A stretch of 64,000 bases of DNA from Nannocystis exedens (GCF_002343915.1 NZ_NETK01000001.1:6896001-6960000); one strand, 5' to 3'. Numbered from the stretch's first letter, positions 17,237-27,343 are shown. Made by a program: numbers and translations. The notes: generated by a model not told the origin, from the letters alone.

Positions 17237-17565
17237 CGGCGGGCGGAGCAGGCCTCCCGAGCCGCGCGCCCCGCTCTCGCGGCCGCCTGGAGCGACACGC
17301 GCTGCGCGCCGCTCCAGGCGACGCGTCATTGTCGTCAGCGCAGCAGCCGGATGTCGCGACATCGCATTCCGCGCGATGGCGCGCCATAGGGCGCAGTGTG
17401 CCCGGGTACTACCATTGGTTCTACGGCCGTGCGCTGACGTACTCGGCGGCGGCATCCGCGATCAATAGGGCCCTTCACGAGCGGCGCTCCTGCGATACCG
17501 GCGGGAGCCGCCGGAACGTTGACTCCAGCGGAACAGCGTGTCAGGGTGACCGTCGGCACCCGCGG
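17237..17565. other. 329-base intergenic region
   Basis: Contains the prkA terminator hairpin and then a less GC-rich stretch (17380-17470) that may hold the promoter of the SCP2 gene. No gene recognised. Confidence 0.5.
17284..17320 (+). terminator. hairpin after prkA
   Basis: CGCCTGGAGCG (17284-17294) pairs perfectly with CGCTCCAGGCG (17310-17320) around a 15-base loop, about 50 bases after the prkA stop. Confidence 0.65.
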
Positions 17566-17895
17566 ATGAACGTCCAGCGCTTTTTCAACGAGGACCTGCC
17601 AGCGGCGCTCCGCCGTAATCCGACAGGCGCGGCCGAGATCGGCGGGACCTATCAATTCCGGATCTCCGGCCCCGGCGGCGGCGAATGGTGGGTCGAGGTC
17701 ACTCGCACCAAAACCGGCGTGTGGCAGGGCTACTGGCCCGGCGCCCAGTGCGAGCTGGCGATCGACAGCGCCGACTTCAAGAGCCTGGTCACCGGCGATC
17801 CGGACATGGCCGACGCGCTGGCCACCACCGGTCGCCTGGTCGTGATGGGCAGCAAGTCGCTGGTCGCCCGCGTCGGCATGCTCTCGCAGCTGTGA
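17566..17895 (+). CDS. SCP2 sterol-binding-domain protein
   Basis: 109 residues from ATG 17566; the open frame starts earlier but the upstream part is not protein-like. Short SCP2-type domain: an opening amphipathic helix (FFNEDLPAALRRN), a strand pair GTYQFRISG and WWVEV, an acidic strand CELAIDSADF, and the closing helix. Such stand-alone domains bind lipids or acyl-CoA in the cytoplasm. Function here unknown. Confidence 0.72.
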   Translation: MNVQRFFNEDLPAALRRNPTGAAEIGGTYQFRISGPGGGEWWVEVTRTKTGVWQGYWPGAQCELAIDSADFKSLVTGDPDMADALATTGRLVVMGSKSLVARVGMLSQL

Positions 17896-17978
17896 TCAGC
17901 GGCGAGCAGGTCCCGCTCACGCCGGGTTCCTGATGCGATTGCGAATCGTCGCAGTCGGCAATGACGGGAGTCGAGCGC

Positions 17979-18146
17979 TCAGCGATCGTCGGTCTCGCGC
18001 ATGGCGGCGCGCAGGCGGGCCCGCGCGACGCCGGCCCGGACCGCGGCGACCACCAGCCAGACGACTCCCACGACCGCCGCGGCGGCCAGCGCCAGCAGGG
18101 CGACCAGGAGCGCGTCGATGTCCAGGCGAGCGAGTCCGAGGGTCAT
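17979..18146 (-). CDS. small single-pass membrane protein
   Basis: 55 residues: a short start (MTLGLARLDIDA), one long hydrophobic helix (about 13-35) and a basic Arg-rich tail ending ETDDR. It is small, but its ATG overlaps the stop of the GNAT gene as ATGA, the signature of a translationally coupled pair. No family recognised; its inside-positive tail suggests the C-terminus stays in the cytoplasm. Confidence 0.6.
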   Translation of the reverse strand: MTLGLARLDIDALLVALLALAAAAVVGVVWLVVAAVRAGVARARLRAAMRETDDR

Positions 18147-18625
18147 GTCGCTTGGGCCAGGTTTGAAAGCGCAGGTCCGGTGAGGCGGAAGATGGTCCAG
18201 TCCGCCACGGCCCGGGCGCCGAGCGACTCGTAGAAGCCGATCGCGGGGGCGTTCCAGTCGAGCACGGCCCAGTCCATGCGGGCGCAGCCGCGCTCGACGG
18301 CGATCTGGGCCAGGCGCACGAGCAACTGCTTGCCGATCCCGCGGCCGCGCCGCGCCGGGTCGACGAACAGGTCCTCGAGGTAGAGGCCGGGCCGGCCGCG
18401 CCAGGTCGAGTAGTTGTGGAAGTAGAGGGCGAAGCCGACCACAACGCCGTCGTCCTCGGCGAGGAGGCACTCGAAGGGCGGGCGCTCGCTGGCGAGCTGG
18501 TCGCGCAGCTCGGCGACGGTCACCTCCACGGCGTCCGGTTCGCGCTCGTAGGTGGCGAGGTCGACGATCAGGCGGTGGATGTCGGCCGCGTCGGCGGGAC
18601 CGGCGGCGCGCAGGCGAGCGGGCAT
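18143..18625 (-). CDS. GNAT family N-acetyltransferase, SSAT-like
   Basis: 160 residues. The order of motifs, EDDGVVVGFALYFHNYSTW, LYLEDLFVDPARRGRGIGK (acetyl-CoA-binding P-loop RRGRGIG) and a C-terminal NAPAIGFYESLGA, is closest to the spermidine/diamine acetyltransferase-like branch of GNATs. These acetylate small amines or thialysine; the substrate is not certain. Coupled to a small membrane protein downstream. Confidence 0.88.
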   Translation of the reverse strand: MPARLRAAGPADAADIHRLIVDLATYEREPDAVEVTVAELRDQLASERPPFECLLAEDDGVVVGFALYFHNYSTWRGRPGLYLEDLFVDPARRGRGIGKQLLVRLAQIAVERGCARMDWAVLDWNAPAIGFYESLGARAVADWTIFRLTGPALSNLAQAT

Positions 18626-18778
18626 GGCCGCGAGGATAAACCGCGGCCCGCCGACATGCGAGCGGCGCGCCGTCGCCGAGCGGGCCAGCCGCCCGTGGCG
18701 GGTGGCGGAGCCGCGCGACAGAGTGGCGGGTGGCGGAGCCGCGACGGAGCGCCGCGCGGCCGCCCAGTTGCTTGGCTC

Positions 18779-18794
18779 CTGTCCGAAGGGACAT
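18779..18794. repeat. dispersed hairpin, perfect-type copy
   Basis: CTGTCC-GAAG-GGACAT, upstream of the GNAT gene and downstream of the next one. Confidence 0.75.
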
Positions 18795-18830
18795 GTCGGC
18801 CCCGGCCGGCCGGGACCCTCGCGCGCCCTG

Positions 18831-19352
18831 CTAGAATTGCAGCTGCAGCCCGCCGGCGCCGACGCCCACGGCGGCGCGCCGCTTGTCGGGTCGCCTGTCG
18901 TCGTGCTTGACGAGGCGGCGGGTGAACATCACGGCGGGGACGATCGCGGCGGCCGTGAGGACGCCGAGGATCGGGGCCATGATGCCGGCGGTGCGGCGCT
19001 CCTGGCTGCAGTCGATCATCGCCCCGGCGTCCTGCGCGTTGTTGCAGCGACCGAGCATGGCGAGCGGAACGATGAGGCCGATCGTGCCGAGGCCGGCGAG
19101 CGCCCACGAGACGCCGGTGCCGACCTGCAGGAAGCGCTGCTCGGTCCGCCAGTCCCGCTTGTAGTCGGGCGGGACGATGTCCGGCTCCTTGCCGGGCGAG
19201 ATCAGGCCCGGCTGGTTCGCGGGCTCCACGTTGCGCGCCGCCAGCGGGCGCGCGACGGGAGCCTGCGCAGCCGCGACCTGCGCGGGCTCCTTCGCCGCCG
19301 CGAGGGTCGAGGTGCAGCAGAGCAGCAAGGTCAGACTTGAACGTGCGAGCAT
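18831..19352 (-). CDS. hypothetical membrane protein with signal peptide
   Basis: 173 residues. Signal peptide (cleavage near AAA-KEP), a Pro/Ala-rich stretch to about residue 65, then two hydrophobic helices (about 77-98 and 121-143) flanking a loop with a cysteine pair (GRCNN and IDCSQ), and a basic C-terminus. Arrangement is common in uncharacterised myxobacterial envelope proteins; function unknown. Confidence 0.68.
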   Translation of the reverse strand: MLARSSLTLLLCCTSTLAAAKEPAQVAAAQAPVARPLAARNVEPANQPGLISPGKEPDIVPPDYKRDWRTEQRFLQVGTGVSWALAGLGTIGLIVPLAMLGRCNNAQDAGAMIDCSQERRTAGIMAPILGVLTAAAIVPAVMFTRRLVKHDDRRPDKRRAAVGVGAGGLQLQF

Positions 19353-19872
19353 GGGGAATTCTCCTTGAACCTGGGGGCCGCGCCGGTCGGTCGCGACCGA
19401 GGCGCGCCAAAAAATGGTCGGATGGCTTATGACCCGGAGCCACGACTGGCACCAATACAGCGGGCTCGAGCGTGAGCCGCCCTATCGCCCGAATCGCCGC
19501 GGCGGCGGCCCGTCGCGGGCGAAACCGGGCTCGCGCCGGTCGCCGCCGCGGCGGCCCCGAATGCTCGCGGTCCGCTGGACGCGCCGGTCCGCTGCGAGTA
19601 TGCGCATATGTCCGAAAGTTCCAATGATCGTACAGGCAGGCGGGCGGGCGCGCAGGCTTCGAGCTCGACGATCGCGGCAGCGAGCGGGTCGGCGCGCGAC
19701 CCTCCCGACCCGGAGGCCGAGTTCGTTCCGCGAGGCGTCCAGCGGGCTGCCGTGCGGGTGGGCGACCGGGTCGTAGGTCGACAGCCGTGCCGGCGGCCCT
19801 CTTCGAGTTCGCCTCGCCGCTCGCGTCGCGGCTCCTGCATCCGAGCGCTCGCCGCCACCGGCGCGAGCGGGG
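19353..19872. other. 520-base intergenic region
   Basis: Between the P450 stop and the preceding hypothetical gene. Slightly less GC-rich around 19410-19460 and 19605-19635, where ATGTCCGAAAGTTCCAATG resembles a degenerate hairpin copy. Reading frames here are shadows; nothing supported. Confidence 0.5.
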
Positions 19873-21084
19873 TCAGGCGCGGGCGCGGTAGCCCACCGGC
19901 ACGCTCAGCGGGCCGTAGACGGCCTCGGTGGGCGGGAGCCAGGGGATCGGGCCGTCGGGGTGGAGCTCGCCGAGGCGGGCGGCGAGCATCGGCAGGGTGA
20001 TCTGCAGCTGCACGCGCGCCAGCGCGGCGCCGAGGCAATAGTGGATCCCGCCGCCGAAGGTGAGGTGGACGTCGCGCTTGCGGGTGATGTCGAAGCGGTC
20101 GGGGTCGGCGAACACCTGCGCGTCGCGGTTGGCGGAGCCGGTGATCGGGAGGAGGAAGCTGCCGCGCGGGAACACGTGGCCGGCGACCTCGACGTCGGCG
20201 GTGGCGATCCGCGGCACCCCGAGCAGCGAGGCGGGCGAGTAGCGCACGACCTCCTCGGCGGCGGCCGCCGCGAGGGAGGGGTCCGCGGCGAGCAGGCGCC
20301 ACTGCTCCGGGTGGGCGAGGAAGGCGGCGAACGCGTGCCCGAGCTGGTTCAGCACGGTGTCGCTGCCGGCCGACATGAAGGTGACGATCATCGCCCGCAG
20401 CTCGAGGTCCGTGAGCGCGTCGCCGTTGGTTTCGGCGGCCACCAACTCGCTGAGCAGGTCGTCGAGCGGGTCGCGCCGGCGAAGCGCGATCAAATCGTCG
20501 ATGAAGGCGCGCAGCTCGAGCATCGACGCCTCGATCTGGGCGCGGTGGGCGGCGACGCTGAGGCCGAACAGCAGGCCGAGGTCGGCGGTCCAGCGGCGCA
20601 CGCGAGCCTGGGCGTCGGCGGGGATGCCGACGAATGCACACAGCACGCGGCGCGCGAACGGGTCGGCGAACTCGGCCACGAGGTCGCAGCGGTCCTTGAC
20701 GACCAGTGCGTCGGTGAGCTCCTCGGCGATGGCGACGATCCGCGGGCGCACGGCCTCGACGCGGCGGACGGTGAACGAGCGGCTGATCAGCCGGCGCAGC
20801 CGATCGTGCGCGGGGCCCTCGGTGTTGAGCAGGAAGCCGGACATGATCTCGACCAGCGGGCCGTCGTGGATCCCCTGCATGGCCAAAAAGTCAGGTCCGG
20901 GGGTCCGCAGCGTCCGCTGGGCCAGCGTGGCCTGAACCTCGCGGTAGCGCAGGATCGCCGGGCCCAGCGCCGTGTCCGCGCACCAGCTCTGCTCGCGCGC
21001 GGCCCGGAGCACCGCGTGCGGGTCACGCGAGAAGTCGGATCCGTGGAGATCGAGGAAGGGACGGACTTCGGAGCTCGCAGTCAT
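19873..21084 (-). CDS. cytochrome P450
   Basis: 403 residues from ATG 21084; the frame stays open upstream but lacks family similarity there. Bacterial class I P450: heme-binding FGGGIHYCLG with ligand C350, K-helix ExxR at E278-R281, and an I-helix AGSDT (239-243) with Ser-Asp where AGxET is common. It would hydroxylate or epoxidise a small molecule using ferredoxin. No ferredoxin, reductase or biosynthetic cluster lies next to it, so it is an orphan with unknown substrate. Confidence 0.93.
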   Translation of the reverse strand: MTASSEVRPFLDLHGSDFSRDPHAVLRAAREQSWCADTALGPAILRYREVQATLAQRTLRTPGPDFLAMQGIHDGPLVEIMSGFLLNTEGPAHDRLRRLISRSFTVRRVEAVRPRIVAIAEELTDALVVKDRCDLVAEFADPFARRVLCAFVGIPADAQARVRRWTADLGLLFGLSVAAHRAQIEASMLELRAFIDDLIALRRRDPLDDLLSELVAAETNGDALTDLELRAMIVTFMSAGSDTVLNQLGHAFAAFLAHPEQWRLLAADPSLAAAAAEEVVRYSPASLLGVPRIATADVEVAGHVFPRGSFLLPITGSANRDAQVFADPDRFDITRKRDVHLTFGGGIHYCLGAALARVQLQITLPMLAARLGELHPDGPIPWLPPTEAVYGPLSVPVGYRARA

Positions 21085-22143
21085 CCAGATATCGCACGGT
21101 ACCAGCCCCGCCTCGCGTTTGTCCCTGGGGTGAGTGGAGCCAACACGAGTCTGCTGTCCGCGGTCGTCCGTCCGCGGCGGTCCCCGATCGGTTCGAGGCG
21201 AGTCCGATCGCTGCATCAGCAAGGAGCCGAGGTGGCGCTCGACTCGTGGAGCATGCGAGCCGGAGCTCGGCAGAGGCAGAGCCGCGAGCTGGAACCGGTG
21301 CAAGGGAGCAGGCTCGCGGAGCTCGCGTCGCGCGAGCGCCGAGGGAGACGGTCCGGCGACATCGAAGCGGAAGACCCTGATCCGGCGGGCTCGCGGAGCC
21401 GGGGCTCGCGTCGAGCGATCGGAGCGCCGGGGGCGAGTGAGGCTGGAGCTCGCGTGGGCCGATCGTCAGAGGGAGACGGCCTCGCCATCGAAGCGGAAGA
21501 CGCCGGGAGGCGAGGGATGCTGGAGCTTGCGTGCAGCTCGCGTGGGCCGATGGCGGGGGAGACGGAAGCGGGAGGCGCTGCGAGCGGAGCCTGGGCTCGC
21601 GGAGGTGACGTCGCGGCAGGACGGACGATGGGGGTTCTCCTGCTCTCGTGCTCGTGGGCTTCGACCCCTCGCGCGAGGGGGTCGGAGCCGAGCATGGATC
21701 CACGCCGGCTCGAGCGTGACGAAGTCGGGTGCGGGAGGGTCTCGGGATCCTGGAGCGGTGCTCGCGACCTCCGGACTTCACCCAGCAGTGTTCCCCGCGT
21801 CGTCGGTGCCGCGCAGGATGACTCCCTCGCGACGTCCGCGGTGCGGTGAGGTCTCCTCCAGGAGCCAGGGGTCCTGAGGTCGTGGGTCGACAGCCCGCGC
21901 ATGCGCAATCCGGCCGCGGGCTCGCGCCAAGGACGACTCTTCCGGAGCCGCGCGGGGTGCGGGACGGTCCAGGAGGCGGACGGGCGGCTCGCGTGATCTG
22001 CCTGGCGCGCGCTCCCCGGCGCTCGCGTCCGCGGATCGAGAGTGCGGGCGCGTCGAATGGCGTGCGAAAATCACGGCAGCCGACCGCCGGCGAGCGGCGG
22101 GGCAATGTGAGTACATGTCTCAAGAGACATGTGGTGAGCGAAT
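21085..22143. other. 1.06-kb non-coding region with degenerate repeats
   Basis: Upstream of the divergent P450. Repeated words such as GAGGGAGACGG...CATCGAAGCGGAAGAC (near 21338 and 21468) and AGCTCGCGTGGGCCGAT (near 21453 and 21535) form an imperfect repeat of about 130 bases. A near-perfect palindrome around CGACCCCTCGCGCGAGGGGGTCG lies at about 21662-21684. Reading frames here are low-complexity and I accept none as genes. Ends in the perfect hairpin at 22113-22132. Confidence 0.6.
22113..22132. repeat. dispersed hairpin, extended perfect copy
   Basis: ACATGTCT-CAAG-AGACATGT: eight-base perfect arms, 12 bases before the hypothetical gene's GTG at 22144. Confidence 0.8.
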
Positions 22144-22770
22144 GTGCGCCCGCGGCCGGCCTTGAGCGGGCGCCCGGCATCGGTCACATTGACGGCAGTG
22201 AGCTGGGCGATCACCGTCGGCGCAGGGGTCACGGCCGCGGCAGCGGCGCGCTGGTGGTCGCGGGAGCGCGAGCGCGACGCCCGGCTGCGCGAGCTGACGG
22301 CCCTCAGCGAGGAAGGCGACGGCCTCAGCACCGCGCACCTGAGCCGCGGGCTCGGCGAATTGGCCCGGCAGGCGCGATGGGTCCGGCACGCGCTGGCGAC
22401 CCCGCTGTCGTACTGGGACAACCCGCTGGCCCCGGAGACGCCGTGGGGCCGGCGGGCCCGCTGCGACGCCTACGACCGGGCGATCGGCGAGGCTCGCCGG
22501 GCGCTGTGGGAGTGGCTGCTGCTGTTCCGCCGGCTCGACGAGCGCGAGCGCCTGGTCCTGCTCGGGCTCGGGCTGTCGCCGGGGCCGTTCTACGCGGCGC
22601 TGTTCCGCCCCGGGGTGTTCGACCGCAGCGACGACCTGTGGGAAGAGGTGCTGTACCCGGAGGCCCCGGACCTGGCGCACGTGTTTGCCGAGCTGCGGCG
22701 GACGATGATCGCGCTGCGAGCGTTCGAGGCGACCCTGCTGGCTCGCGTGAACGACCCGTACCGGCGTTGA
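22144..22770 (+). CDS. hypothetical protein with N-terminal membrane helix
   Basis: Up to 208 residues; GTG 22144 or GTG 22198 could be the start. The second begins directly with the hydrophobic helix (VSWAITVGAGVTAAAAA). After the helix comes a soluble alpha-helical domain rich in Arg/Glu/Leu with conserved-looking YWDNPLAPETPW and PGPFYAALFRPGVFD. No family recognised. Lies between two hairpin-repeat clusters. Confidence 0.65.
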   Translation: MRPRPALSGRPASVTLTAVSWAITVGAGVTAAAAARWWSRERERDARLRELTALSEEGDGLSTAHLSRGLGELARQARWVRHALATPLSYWDNPLAPETPWGRRARCDAYDRAIGEARRALWEWLLLFRRLDERERLVLLGLGLSPGPFYAALFRPGVFDRSDDLWEEVLYPEAPDLAHVFAELRRTMIALRAFEATLLARVNDPYRR

Positions 22771-23325
22771 CGCGGCGGTCCGAAAGGGCATGTTTTTCAG
22801 GACATGCTTTTCAAAGCATAATTGAAAGAACATGTCGCTCCGGACACCTCGCGGCGGAGGCCTCGCGGCGGGCGCAGGGCCCGTCTCGCCGAGCACACGA
22901 GGCCGGCAGCGCGGAGCTCGGGATCGGGGTGGAGATGAGGCCGGCAGCGGCTCGTGGTCGAGGCTGAAGATGAGGCCGGCAGGCCCGCTCGCGGGCGAGG
23001 CTGAAGCGCCCACGAGGCCGGCGGCGGTTTCTGAACGAGGCTGGAGCACACGAGGCCGGCAACGGGTTTCCGGGCGAGGCTGGAGCACACGAGGCCGGCA
23101 ACGGGTTTCCGGGCGAGGCTGGAGAGCACGCGAGGCCGGCGGCGCGGGTTCGTGGTCCGGGCTGACGATGAGGCCGGCGGCGGGCTCGTGGGCGAGGCCG
23201 TGGAGCACACGGGGACGGCCGGCGCACGCTCGTGGGCGAGGCAGAAGAGCACACGGGGACGGCCGGCGCGCGCGCGGGGTCGAAGATCGCACGCGGCCCC
23301 ATCGGGCTCGCGGGCGGGCTGAGGA
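22771..23325. other. 555-base convergent spacer
   Basis: Occupied by a hairpin-repeat cluster (22781-22850) and the tandem array; no gene supported although frames are open through it because of the repeat composition. Confidence 0.6.
22781..22850. repeat. cluster of dispersed hairpin repeats
   Basis: GGGCATGTTTTTCAGGACATGCTTTTCAAAGCATAATTGAAAGAACATGTC: several alternating arms with AT-rich loops, immediately after the hypothetical gene at 22144-22770. The T-runs make it a plausible terminator. Confidence 0.7.
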
Positions 23326-23380
23326 TCACACCGGGCCGGCGGGGCGCACGGCCTCGAGGTCGAGGCTGAACAGGTGGTCG
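22891..23380. repeat. degenerate tandem array, unit about 39 bases
   Basis: About eleven units of 35-43 bases, each starting GAGGCCGGC and containing GGGCGAGGCTGRAG and CACAC. Two adjacent units (from 23052 and 23091) are identical over 39 bases. The last units grade into the 3' end of the minus-strand gene at 23326, which itself contains GGGCCGGC...GTCGAGGCTGAA. Confidence 0.82.
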
Positions 23381-23952
23381 TCGACGGTGAACACCCAGCG
23401 CTGGCCGCGGCCGTCGAGGTCGCCGAGGGTGCCGCCGGCGATGAACACCGGGATCTCCGGGTGGCCGCGCCAGCCGGTGCGCTCGCTGCGGACCTCGAGC
23501 GTGTGCTCGAGCGTCGTGGCGTCGCCGAGGGACAGCCGCGGGGTCGCGCGCAGGCCGAGGCGGACCTGGAGGTCGCCGCCCTCGAGCGCGATCTTCTGGT
23601 CGACCGCGGCCTCGGTGCCGACGACGGCGGTGACGAGCGGGGACGAGAGCACGTCGCCGCGGTCGTCGAGGGCGTGGTCGTCGGCCTTGACCGGCAGGGC
23701 GGGGTCGTCGTAGCGGCGCAGGACCAGGCGGAGCTGCACGACCCGGGGGTTGCGCAGCTCGGGCGAGAACTCCTGGACCGCGACCGGCTCGCCGGCGCCG
23801 CCGCGGGCCGAGGGGTCGGCGCGGACGAGCGGCGGCGGGGCGAAGTCGACGGTGCGGGTGAGCACGAGCAGCGCGCCGGCCGCCAGGGCGACGTAGGCGT
23901 GCCGGCCGAGGAAGGCGCGAACGGCGGTCCAGCGCGGAGATCCGAGGCTCAC
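23326..23952 (-). CDS. hypothetical membrane-anchored protein
   Basis: 208 residues from GTG 23952 (VSLGSPRW); the longer open frame reaches into glnS and is not credible. One transmembrane helix near 18-34, then a periplasmic domain of about 165 residues that is beta-rich, with VVQLRLVLRRYDDP and WVFTVDDHLFSLDLEA. No family recognised. The 3' end is the apparent source of the tandem array that follows it. Confidence 0.62.
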   Translation of the reverse strand: MSLGSPRWTAVRAFLGRHAYVALAAGALLVLTRTVDFAPPPLVRADPSARGGAGEPVAVQEFSPELRNPRVVQLRLVLRRYDDPALPVKADDHALDDRGDVLSSPLVTAVVGTEAAVDQKIALEGGDLQVRLGLRATPRLSLGDATTLEHTLEVRSERTGWRGHPEIPVFIAGGTLGDLDGRGQRWVFTVDDHLFSLDLEAVRPAGPV

Positions 23953-24021
23953 GGGGCGAGGGAAACACGGGCCGCGCGGGAGGGGCAAATTTCCCGCCAC
24001 AAAGCCGCCGCGGGCCGCCGT

Positions 24022-24051
24022 TTGACCCTGCGGGCCCATCTGGAGTACGAA
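24022..24051 (+). promoter_or_regulatory. possible promoter of glnS
   Basis: TTGACC (24022-24027), an 18-base spacer and TACGAA (24046-24051). The same spacing as the rpsT promoter, but the -10 match is weak and would leave a leader of only a few bases. Confidence 0.3.
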
Positions 24052-24061
24052 ACTCGTCGCC

Positions 24062-25770
<1,709 letters not shown>

Positions 25771-25774
<4 letters not shown>

Positions 25775-26229
25775 ATCAGGACCACCGCGTCAACCTCGGC
25801 AAGATCGCCCCCGAGCTGTACCGCGCCGTGGTGTCCCTCGACGGGCAGGTGACGCAGCGCGCCCGGGCGGCCGGCCTGGCCGACGGCTTCGTCCACCTGC
25901 TGCGCCTGCGCGCGTCGCAGATCAACCACTGCGCCTACTGCGTGCGCATGCACAGCCGCGACGCGCTGGCCGCCGGCGAGTCCAGCGACCGCATCAGCGT
26001 GCTGCCGGCCTGGCGCGAGACGCAGTACTTCACCGACAAGGAGCGGGCGGCGCTCGAGCTGACCGAGGCGGTCACCCTCGTCGCCCACGACCAGATCCCC
26101 GAGACCGTCTACGCCGAGGCCGCCGAGGTGCTGTCGTCGGAGGAGATCGCCGCGGTCGAGTGGCTGGCGATCCAGATGAACCTGTGGAACCGGATCGCGA
26201 TCGCCAGCCGCTACCCGGTCGGGCCGTGA
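25771..26229 (+). CDS. AhpD/carboxymuconolactone decarboxylase-like peroxidase
   Basis: 152 residues. Helical CMD fold with the redox motif NHCAYCVRMHSRDA (C54, C57, H61), as in AhpD-like alkylhydroperoxidases that reduce peroxides with thiols. The start overlaps the glnS stop (ATGA). Co-expression of a redox enzyme with a tRNA synthetase may be a housekeeping operon rather than a functional partnership. Confidence 0.88.
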
Positions 26230-26240
26230 GCAGGGGATGG

Positions 26241-26256
26241 CTTTCGGGACATGTCC
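26241..26256. repeat. dispersed hairpin half-sites around a start codon
   Basis: TTTCGGGACATGTCCTCGGGG; the ATG inside is the predicted start of the next lipoprotein gene. Confidence 0.6.
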
Positions 26257-26817
26257 TCGGGGCCCGGTAGCATCCGCGTCGCCGGGCTGGTCGCGCTCGC
26301 GCTGATCGGCTGCGCGCCCGAGCCCGGCGGGCCCGGCGACGCGGCGAGCTCGAGCGTCGGAGCGACCGCCGCGCCCGCACCGGACGCGCCGCCGCCGCTG
26401 TCGGCGACCGACCTGTGCTGGCTGGCCAAGACGCCCGAGGCCTGCGCCGCGGTCGAGCTGCCGGGCGGGCTCGTGTGCATCTGGGGCGAGGTCGTGACCG
26501 TGGCGGTCGAGGCCGGCGAGTGCGTGCTCGGCGAGCCGCGCAGGCTGTGCGCGCCGGCGACCTCGGCCGACGAGGCCTGCGTCGACTTCGGGCCGGTCGC
26601 CTGCCTCGAGGCGGAGCTGCTGCTGCAGCACTACCAGGAGTCGGACGGCGTCGGCTACCTGTGGCGGCAGCTGCCGACCGGCTGCGCCGCGCCGGCGGCC
26701 GTGGACGGCAGCGGGCCGTGGACGAAGTGCCCGTACGAGGAGTTCTCCGCGGTGCCGCCGGCCTGCTGGTGCCGCTGCGGCGGCCCGCCGCCGGGAGAAA
26801 CGAGCGCGGAGCCGTGA
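26251..26817 (+). CDS. hypothetical Cys-rich lipoprotein
   Basis: 188 residues. Lipobox ALALIGC (C21), Ala/Pro-rich linker to about residue 50, then a domain with ten or so cysteines (DLCWLAKTPEACAAVE, LVCIWG, GECVLG, RRLCAP, EACVDFGPVACL, TGCAAP, TKCPY, PACWCRCGG) that should be disulfide-linked outside the cytoplasm. No family recognised; similar one-domain Cys-rich lipoproteins are common in Nannocystaceae. The start ATG lies in a hairpin-repeat copy, so the true start may differ. Confidence 0.65.
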   Translation: MSSGPGSIRVAGLVALALIGCAPEPGGPGDAASSSVGATAAPAPDAPPPLSATDLCWLAKTPEACAAVELPGGLVCIWGEVVTVAVEAGECVLGEPRRLCAPATSADEACVDFGPVACLEAELLLQHYQESDGVGYLWRQLPTGCAAPAAVDGSGPWTKCPYEEFSAVPPACWCRCGGPPPGETSAEP

Positions 26818-26840
26818 GCACGGCCCCGCGAGGAGGTGCC

Positions 26841-26891
26841 CTGCGGGACAGCTCGAGCCTCGTGGGACGGACGAAGCGAGCTGTCCCGCAG
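26841..26891. terminator. long perfect inverted repeat between convergent genes
   Basis: CTGCGGGACAGCTCG (26841-26855) pairs without mismatch with CGAGCTGTCCCGCAG (26877-26891), loop 21 bases. It contains the TGTCC/GGACA core of the dispersed repeat and sits between the stop of the lipoprotein gene and the stop of the DUF1328 gene, so it is probably a bidirectional terminator. Confidence 0.75.
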
Positions 26892-26908
26892 GACAGGCTG
26901 GAAGTCGC

Positions 26909-27061
26909 TCACCGCCGCAGCACGAAGGTGACCACGGCGAGGATGAGACCGATGAAGGCCAGGATCTTGGCGATGTAGGCGCTCTCGGCCGCGATGCCGC
27001 CGAAGCCGAAGACGGCGGCGACGAGGGCGACGATGAAGAAGACGATGGACCAGTAAAGCAC
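26909..27061 (-). CDS. DUF1328 (YtjA-like) small membrane protein
   Basis: 50 residues, missed by a length-based search. Begins GTG at 27061 with a strong GGAGGT ribosome-binding site five bases upstream (27067-27072 on this strand). Two closely spaced membrane helices (LYWSIVFFIVALVAAVFGF and AKILAFIGLILAVVTFVL), a Gly-Gly turn, and a basic end LRR: the known pattern of DUF1328/YtjA proteins, which are about 53 residues. Function of the family is unknown; some members are stress-induced. Confidence 0.85.
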   Translation of the reverse strand: MLYWSIVFFIVALVAAVFGFGGIAAESAYIAKILAFIGLILAVVTFVLRR

Positions 27062-27343
27062 GGTGGACCTCCATTCCGGGGCCTCGCGGCTCCCACGGGA
27101 ACCGTGATCGAGGTGCGAGCAGAGTCAAGCGACGACGGCGTTCGGCGGCGAAACTTGCGGCGCGTCCTCCGCCGCGAGGCCGGTGAACGCGATCGCGAAG
27201 ACGGCGCGCGCGCGCGGCAGCGGTGGTTCGATCGCGCCGTGGAGGATGGATCTGCGGCGATCTTTCGCTCGCGAGCCTGGGCGCGCGTCACCTGTTGCGA
27301 AGGACGCATTGGCCGCTGCGACGACACGACACATGGCTCTGAC

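Noticed and set aside
19873..21084. Part of a secondary-metabolite cluster around the P450
   Set aside because: No synthase, ferredoxin or tailoring genes lie within 5 kb on either side.
21134..21877. A 247-codon plus-strand frame upstream of the P450
   Set aside because: Arg/Ser/Gly low complexity generated by the imperfect repeats, with no start context or domain.
22891..23325. CRISPR array
   Set aside because: Units lack constant repeats with unique spacers of fixed length, are degenerate throughout, and there are no cas genes nearby.
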